In this document: positions 13,584 to 14,942 of the stretch, in pieces | How positions within the stretch are numbered: the stretch's first letter is position 1 | Layout: the number at the start of each line of letters is the position of its first letter | From: an uncultured Bacteroidales bacterium | GTDB taxonomy: Bacteria; Bacteroidota; Bacteroidia; Bacteroidales; UBA932 | Length of the DNA: 14,942 bases | Assembly: GCA_902491795.1 (NCBI GenBank) | Contig: CABUIX010000052.1 | Span: 1-14,942, forward strand | Direction of reading: 5' to 3' | Made by a program: the position numbers and the translations under genes | Notes under the pieces: model-generated | The model's input: only the letters and a program-made list of their open reading frames with translations | Told to the model about the DNA's origin: nothing | The model's database searches: none

Positions 13584-14828
13584 ATGGAAAGAAAAGTCGC
13601 TGTAACAGGCCTTGGAGTTCTCTCCTGCATAGGCAATGACGTAACCACATTCTGGAACAATCTGAAAAACGGTGTATGCGGAATAGACTACATTACCGAA
13701 TATCCGACCGAAAATCTTGCGGTCAAGATAGGAGGCATGATCCGCAATTTCAATCCCGAGGAATACGGGATGGACAAGCCGTTCATCCGCAAGCAGGATC
13801 CATTCACGATATATGCCATGGCATCCGCCTGGCAGGCAATGAAGGATTCAGGGCTCGTCTCCGGCGAGAACATAGAGCCTTCACGCCTTGCGACCTATGT
13901 GGGTTCAGGAATCGGAGGCTTCCAGACTATCCAGAGGGAACTCGAAAAATTCTTTGACGACCCTTCCGGAAAATGGATTTCGCCCAATTTCGTCCCGACG
14001 ATGATAAGCGACATGGCAGGAGGCCAGATAGCAATAAAGTTCAACGCACAAGGTTCATGCATTGACATCGTGACAGCCTGCGCCACCTCCACCCACTCGA
14101 TAGGAGAAGCATACCGGGCAATAAAATATGGTTTTGCCGATGCAGTTATCGCCGGAGGAAGCGACCACTGCACAATCCCCATCGGAATTGCAGGTTTTGC
14201 AAACGCAAAGGCCCTGACGAGAGCCGAAGACCCCAAATACGCTTCCCTGCCTTTCAACCGCAACCGCAGCGGCTTCGTGATGGCAGACGGATCCGCAGTC
14301 ATGATTCTTGAAGAATACGGGCATGCCGTTGCAAGAGGGGCACACATCTACGCCGAAGTCGTAGGATACGGAAGCACCTGCGACGCATACCACGCCACGG
14401 CACCGCGTCCCGACGGAAGCACCCAGGCTGAATGCATAAGGATTGCCCTTCAGCAGGCAGGTTTTGACCCCGCATCGGACAATGTATACGTGAATGCGCA
14501 CGGGACCGGGACCCTGCTGAATGACGTGACAGAAACCAAGGCATACAAACTGGCTTTCGGGGATTTTGCATACAAGTGCCACATCAGCAGCACAAAGTCA
14601 ATGCACGGACACATGTTCGGTGCAACCGGAGCGATAGAGGCAGCCGCAACTGTCCTCGCCCTTCAGGAAGGCATAATTCCTCCGACAATCAATCTCGATG
14701 CTCCTGACCCCGAATGCGACCTCGACTACACTCCAAACAAGGCTGTAAAGGCCGAAGTCAATCTCGGAATCAGCGATTCGTTCGGTTTCGGCGGACACAA
14801 CGCCTGCGTGGCATTCAGGAAAGTCTGA
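13584..14828 (+). CDS. fabF: Beta-ketoacyl-ACP synthase II (FabF type)
   Basis: The 414-residue condensing enzyme extends acyl-ACP with malonyl-ACP in type II fatty-acid synthesis. The Cys-His-His triad is complete: Cys166 in VTACATSTH, His306 in VNAHGTGT and His343 in STKSMHGHMFG, with Lys338 and Glu352 also in place and the gate loop SFGFGG at 399-404. Length and motif spacing fit FabF rather than FabB or FabH. Some usually conserved spots differ: MADGSA (233-238) where GEGAG is common, His341 in place of the usual Thr before GH, and Asp398 where NSFGFGG is common. A paralogue serving a special acyl chain is thus possible. The acyl carrier protein gene often found beside fabF is absent here. 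The gene stands alone after its own promoter and is followed by the putative IS end. Confidence 0.92.
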   Translation: MERKVAVTGLGVLSCIGNDVTTFWNNLKNGVCGIDYITEYPTENLAVKIGGMIRNFNPEEYGMDKPFIRKQDPFTIYAMASAWQAMKDSGLVSGENIEPSRLATYVGSGIGGFQTIQRELEKFFDDPSGKWISPNFVPTMISDMAGGQIAIKFNAQGSCIDIVTACATSTHSIGEAYRAIKYGFADAVIAGGSDHCTIPIGIAGFANAKALTRAEDPKYASLPFNRNRSGFVMADGSAVMILEEYGHAVARGAHIYAEVVGYGSTCDAYHATAPRPDGSTQAECIRIALQQAGFDPASDNVYVNAHGTGTLLNDVTETKAYKLAFGDFAYKCHISSTKSMHGHMFGATGAIEAAATVLALQEGIIPPTINLDAPDPECDLDYTPNKAVKAEVNLGISDSFGFGGHNACVAFRKV

Positions 14829-14896
14829 ATTGTGCCGGCAACCGCCAATGCGGATTAGCGGTGAAACGAAAAACCTGGACCTTCATGTGACATGCA

Positions 14897-14930
14897 CCCC
14901 GAAAGTTAGACAAAAAACTTTCGGGGTTTT
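14897..14930 (+). terminator. Strong hairpin with T-rich tail downstream of fabF
   Basis: CCCCGAAAGTT (14897-14907) pairs perfectly with AACTTTCGGGG (14916-14926), giving an 11-bp stem with an 8-base loop AGACAAAA, followed by TTTTGTT. As an intrinsic terminator it would end fabF transcription. If the IS reading is right, it also blocks outside transcription from entering the transposase gene. Confidence 0.75.
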
Positions 14931-14933
14931 GTT

Positions 14934-14942
14934 ATGTCTAAA
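14934..14942 (+). CDS. Possible start of a transposase orfA (three codons only)
   Basis: ATG TCT AAA (Met-Ser-Lys) begins four bases after the hairpin's T-tract, and the window ends there. The call depends entirely on the neighbouring IS-like terminus; three codons carry no independent evidence. Confidence 0.3.

Larger units (their letters stand above)
14888..14942 (+). mobile_element. Putative left end of an IS3-family (IS150-like) insertion sequence, partial
   Basis: The stretch starting TGACATGCACCCC and continuing GAAAGTTAGACA resembles, from memory, the terminal inverted repeats of IS150-like IS3 elements (TG, a few bases, TGCACCCC, then an AAAGTTAGACA-like segment). It is followed within 22 bases by an ATG TCT AAA, a typical beginning (Met-Ser-Lys) for the first transposase frame of this group. 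The element would continue beyond the window, so neither transposase, right end nor target duplication can be seen. A plain fabF terminator plus an unrelated downstream gene is the alternative. Confidence 0.5.

Noticed and set aside
14055..14582. 175-codon minus-strand frame inside fabF
   Set aside because: fabF is intact with its full catalytic triad, and the antisense product is cysteine- and glycine-rich without known motifs.
14829..14887. Second terminator between fabF and the IS-like end (ACCGC...GCGGT)
   Set aside because: The stem is only five base pairs with a loose loop and no T-tract. I see nothing else in this 59-base gap.
1..14942. CRISPR array, tRNA or rRNA genes, or a phage-defence cluster
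   Set aside because: No regularly spaced repeats and no tRNA-like cloverleaf were seen in the short gaps, and every sizeable stretch is taken up by recognisable housekeeping or envelope genes.

Overview
The window carries an ordinary, tightly packed chromosomal stretch from a member of the Bacteroidota, most likely order Bacteroidales. Support for this comes from Bacteroidota-type proteins (DUF4293, TonB C-terminal fusions, a membrane-bound LytTR regulator, tandem YitT proteins). Start codons also mostly lack clear Shine-Dalgarno sequences, and TAnnTTTG (-7) promoter boxes sit in every divergent intergenic gap. I cannot assign genus or species from the sequence alone. No tRNA, rRNA, CRISPR array or prophage is visible, and no gene-free stretch exceeds about 115 bases.

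Layout. (A) 1-5627, minus strand, a probable five-gene operon read right to left: SPOR-domain lipoprotein, M28-like protein with a TonB C-terminal domain, leuS, a YitT-family membrane protein, and the start of a second YitT gene cut by the window edge. Gaps are 3, 2 and 17 bases, then an 11-base overlap. (B) 5665-6789, plus strand: an exported CapA-type metallophosphatase-fold protein, divergent from operon A across only 37 bases. (C) 6786-10680, minus strand: gyrA followed by an exported TPR protein; the TPR gene and the CapA gene share the bases CTAG as their stop codons. (D) 10760-11311, plus strand: a small protein made only of two Clp N-terminal repeats, divergent from gyrA. (E) 11316-13516, minus strand, a probable three-gene operon: membrane-anchored LytTR regulator, DUF4293 membrane protein, uridine-phosphorylase-like enzyme (3-base gap, then TAATG overlap). 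(F) 13584-14828, plus strand: a FabF-type ketoacyl-ACP synthase. (G) 14888-14942: what looks like the left end of an IS3-family (IS150-like) insertion sequence, running off the window.

Functionally this is mostly housekeeping (leucyl-tRNA charging, DNA supercoiling, fatty-acid elongation, nucleoside salvage) mixed with envelope proteins. The least ordinary items are: the M28-like protein, whose metal ligands are largely replaced while it carries a C-terminal TonB domain; the stand-alone double Clp-N protein; the very short divergent promoter region that implies near-leaderless transcripts; and the putative IS end, where a strong hairpin's loop can pair with the transposase start codon region as a pseudoknot. 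I did not find a clearly new multi-gene system.
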